DNA of 7,474 bases from G039029935 sp039029935 (GTDB lineage Bacteria > Chloroflexota > Anaerolineae > Caldilineales > Caldilineaceae), in contig JBCCFC010000670.1 of NCBI GenBank assembly GCA_039029935.1, forward strand, positions 1 through 7,474, given 5' to 3'. The notes beneath the pieces are model-generated. The model saw only the letters and a program-made list of their open reading frames with translations, was not told the DNA's origin and searched no databases. Below are positions 5,580 to 7,474 of this stretch, piece after piece. Every line of letters starts with the position of its first letter. Position 1 is the first letter of the stretch. The position numbers and the translations under genes were made by a program.

Positions 5580-7474
5580 TAAACTGCCAACGTCTCAAAA
5601 CGAGCAATATCAGACCGTACAACATCCAGGCTTGATGCCCAGAATGCTTTGTCGCTGATGTCGATGCCAAAGCGGGCGGCCAGTTGATCGGCGGGGGCTG
5701 TGCCTGTGGAGGAGAGCAAGTCATCATAGCCTGCGCGGAAGGTCGCTGGGTCGTCTACATAGCGAGCGTATAGCCCCAAACCGAAGAGCAGACCAAACAT
5801 GTAGGGGTAGTTGTAGAAAGAGCGCGTTGTGCTGTAGTAGTGTTGTTTGACCGCCCACATGTAGGGGTGCATTTGCGTCTCATCAACACCATCCCCATAG
5901 GTCTGCCGCTGGGCGTCGAGCATTAACTCGTTTAGTTCACTGATGGAGAGCTCACGTTTGGCGCGTTGTTCAAAGATGCTCTGTTCAAAGAGGAAACGGC
6001 TGGAGATATCGACCACGACTTGGCAGGCACTCATCAGCGTTGATTCCAGAATATTGAGTTGCTCTTGCTTGCTCACTACCTTGAGCGCGGCCTGACGGAC
6101 GATGGTTTCGCAGAAGATGCTGGCGGTTTCGGCAAGCGTCATGGGGTATTGACGGAGAAGTGGCTGACAGTTGGCGACGCGGATGCCATGATAGGCATGC
6201 CCCAGTTCATGTGCCAATGTGTTGAGTCCGGCATAGCTCGGTTTGTAGTTGGCGAGGATGCGTGATTCGTCACCGCGGATACGCATACAGAACGCCCCAT
6301 CGCGTTTTCCTACACGTGGCCCAGCATCAATCCAGTTCTCGGCAAAGGCGCGCTGTGCCAATTCCCCCATCTCGTTGGAGTATCCCGTAAACTGCTCTAA
6401 GATAAAGGCTGTCGCCTCTTGATAGGCCCAATGCTGACCGTCGCTGACAACAGGGGCAAAGAGATCATACCAAGCGAGTTTGTCGAGCTTTAACATGCGC
6501 GCTTTGATGTGCATATAGCGACGAAAATCCGGGAAGGCGTCATGCGCGGCATCCATCATGGCATCCAAAATGGCGTGGTTGATGTTGTTGTCAAAGAGTG
6601 ACTGTGCCAGCGGTGATTCCCAGCCACGCCGCCGGCTGATGTTGACAACTTCGCCCTTGACGCCATTCATACACGCGGCCAAGGTGACGCTGTGTTGTTC
6701 CCATGTAGCGATTTCGGCCTCATATGCTTGTTTGCGCACGGCGCGGGATGGATGATAGGCAAAGTTGCGCGTTGCGCTCATAGAATGTTGTTTGAAGTTA
6801 AGATGTGGTGCAAGTGGCTGTTCGGGTGTGCTTCCAGCAGAAACTGCTTCAGATGTAATGACCGATTCAATGGGGTCGGGTAGGTCTACCATAATCTGTG
6901 AGGTGTATGTGCCATGTAGTTTGGCCCAAGCCGAGCCACCGCTTAGTGTCATCTCTGCGGCCAGCGATTCTTCGGCAAAGTTCATCAAATGCATGGATTG
7001 ACGGCTGGCTCGTTGCAGCAAAAAGGCGTGTTCATTTGCCAATGCCGATTGTTGACAGAGTTGCTCAATATCAATCGAACCGACCCATGCGATAAATCGT
7101 GTACTGAGAATCGAAATTTTGGATGCATGTTTCTGATAATCGCTCAGCCGTGAAAGTGCGGCCTCATCGCGTGAATCAGTCGAGACAAAGCTATAAATAT
7201 AGGCACGGATGGTGTTTGCCAAATCGGTCAATTCGCCAATCGCCCCCAAAATCGTCTCGAACTCTGATACAAGCGTCTTTGTGTAGGCTTCGTCAATCTC
7301 TTCTACACCACTCGGTTCAGCATTAATCTGCTTGTTGACGCCAAAACGATCAAAAAGCTCGGTTGTCTTGTCAATTTCTTGCACCAATTTATTAAAATCG
7401 TCGATAAATTCAGCAGATATTAAGCTTGGATAGATCGTACTTACATCCCATTTGGGCAGTTCTGTTTGTGTTCG
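5579..7474 (-). CDS. M3-family oligoendopeptidase (PepF/M3B type), N-terminus beyond right window edge
   Basis: The frame is open from the right edge (base 7474) to the TAG at 5579-5581, giving 631 visible residues. A TTG at 7387 is an internal codon: the 29 residues before it read on in frame as RTQTELPKWDVSTIYPSL and so on, the typical PepF N-terminal start (PxWDLSxLYP-like). The real start should lie only a few codons outside the window. Zinc site: HELGH at visible residues 422-426 (bases 6197-6211), with E423 as the catalytic base, and the third zinc ligand E449 in TLAETAS. Other family landmarks are GGSAWAKLHGTYTSQIMVDL near 179-198, RRRGWESPLAQSLFDNNI near 281-298, GKRDGAFCMRIRGDESRIL near 389-407 and the C-terminal FYNYPYMFGLLFGLGLYARY near 553-572. 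The protein is predicted cytosolic, with no signal peptide in the visible part. Family role: cleavage of short peptides, in peptide turnover. It lies 118 bases upstream of the co-directional ATPase gene, and the gap is wholly minisatellite. Confidence 0.95.
   Translation of the reverse strand, partial: RTQTELPKWDVSTIYPSLISAEFIDDFNKLVQEIDKTTELFDRFGVNKQINAEPSGVEEIDEAYTKTLVSEFETILGAIGELTDLANTIRAYIYSFVSTDSRDEAALSRLSDYQKHASKISILSTRFIAWVGSIDIEQLCQQSALANEHAFLLQRASRQSMHLMNFAEESLAAEMTLSGGSAWAKLHGTYTSQIMVDLPDPIESVITSEAVSAGSTPEQPLAPHLNFKQHSMSATRNFAYHPSRAVRKQAYEAEIATWEQHSVTLAACMNGVKGEVVNISRRRGWESPLAQSLFDNNINHAILDAMMDAAHDAFPDFRRYMHIKARMLKLDKLAWYDLFAPVVSDGQHWAYQEATAFILEQFTGYSNEMGELAQRAFAENWIDAGPRVGKRDGAFCMRIRGDESRILANYKPSYAGLNTLAHELGHAYHGIRVANCQPLLRQYPMTLAETASIFCETIVRQAALKVVSKQEQLNILESTLMSACQVVVDISSRFLFEQSIFEQRAKRELSISELNELMLDAQRQTYGDGVDETQMHPYMWAVKQHYYSTTRSFYNYPYMFGLLFGLGLYARYVDDPATFRAGYDDLLSSTGTAPADQLAARFGIDISDKAFWASSLDVVRSDIARFETLAV

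Noticed and set aside
7385..7387. TTG as start of the M3 peptidase
   Set aside because: In-frame upstream residues to the window edge match the usual PepF N-terminal pattern (LPKWDVSTIYP), so the start lies right of the window.

Overview
The window holds three protein-coding genes. Two run off its edges, and the short spaces between genes are filled almost entirely by small repeats. A large BTAD-STAND-TPR regulator, a COG3044-type 'ATPase of the ABC class' and a PepF-like M3 peptidase, at roughly balanced GC and with interspersed 8-bp GGTTGAAA and GGGAGATA minisatellites, fit a member of the Chloroflexota (an Anaerolineae-like or related lineage). This assignment is inferred from gene style and repeat type; there is no rRNA or marker gene to confirm it.

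Layout: (1) Bases 1-3573, plus strand: the C-terminal 1190 residues of a SARP/AfsR-like transcriptional regulator. Its reading frame is open to the left edge, so its start lies outside. A 15-bp in-frame tandem repeat encodes an Ala/Ser/Thr linker between the BTAD domain and the NTPase. (2) Bases 3551-3750: the 3' end of the regulator passes into an 8-bp minisatellite, followed by a block of short palindromes and a 14-bp degenerate tandem repeat. This is the space between convergent genes. (3) Bases 3751-5460, minus strand: a complete ABC-class ATPase (569 aa). (4) Bases 5461-5578: two different 8-bp minisatellites back to back, filling the whole gap between the ATPase and the next gene. (5) Bases 5579-7474, minus strand: an M3-family oligoendopeptidase missing only its extreme N-terminus, beyond the right edge.

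The peptidase and the ATPase are co-directional, 118 bases apart, and could be co-transcribed. The regulator converges on them, and nothing in the sequence links it to them functionally. I see no phage, CRISPR, transposase, toxin-antitoxin or biosynthetic module, and no strong case for a new multi-gene system. The most unusual feature is the repeat architecture: the stop codon of every gene in the window lies inside, or touches, a short tandem repeat, and the ATPase gene is bracketed by two same-orientation copies of one minisatellite family.
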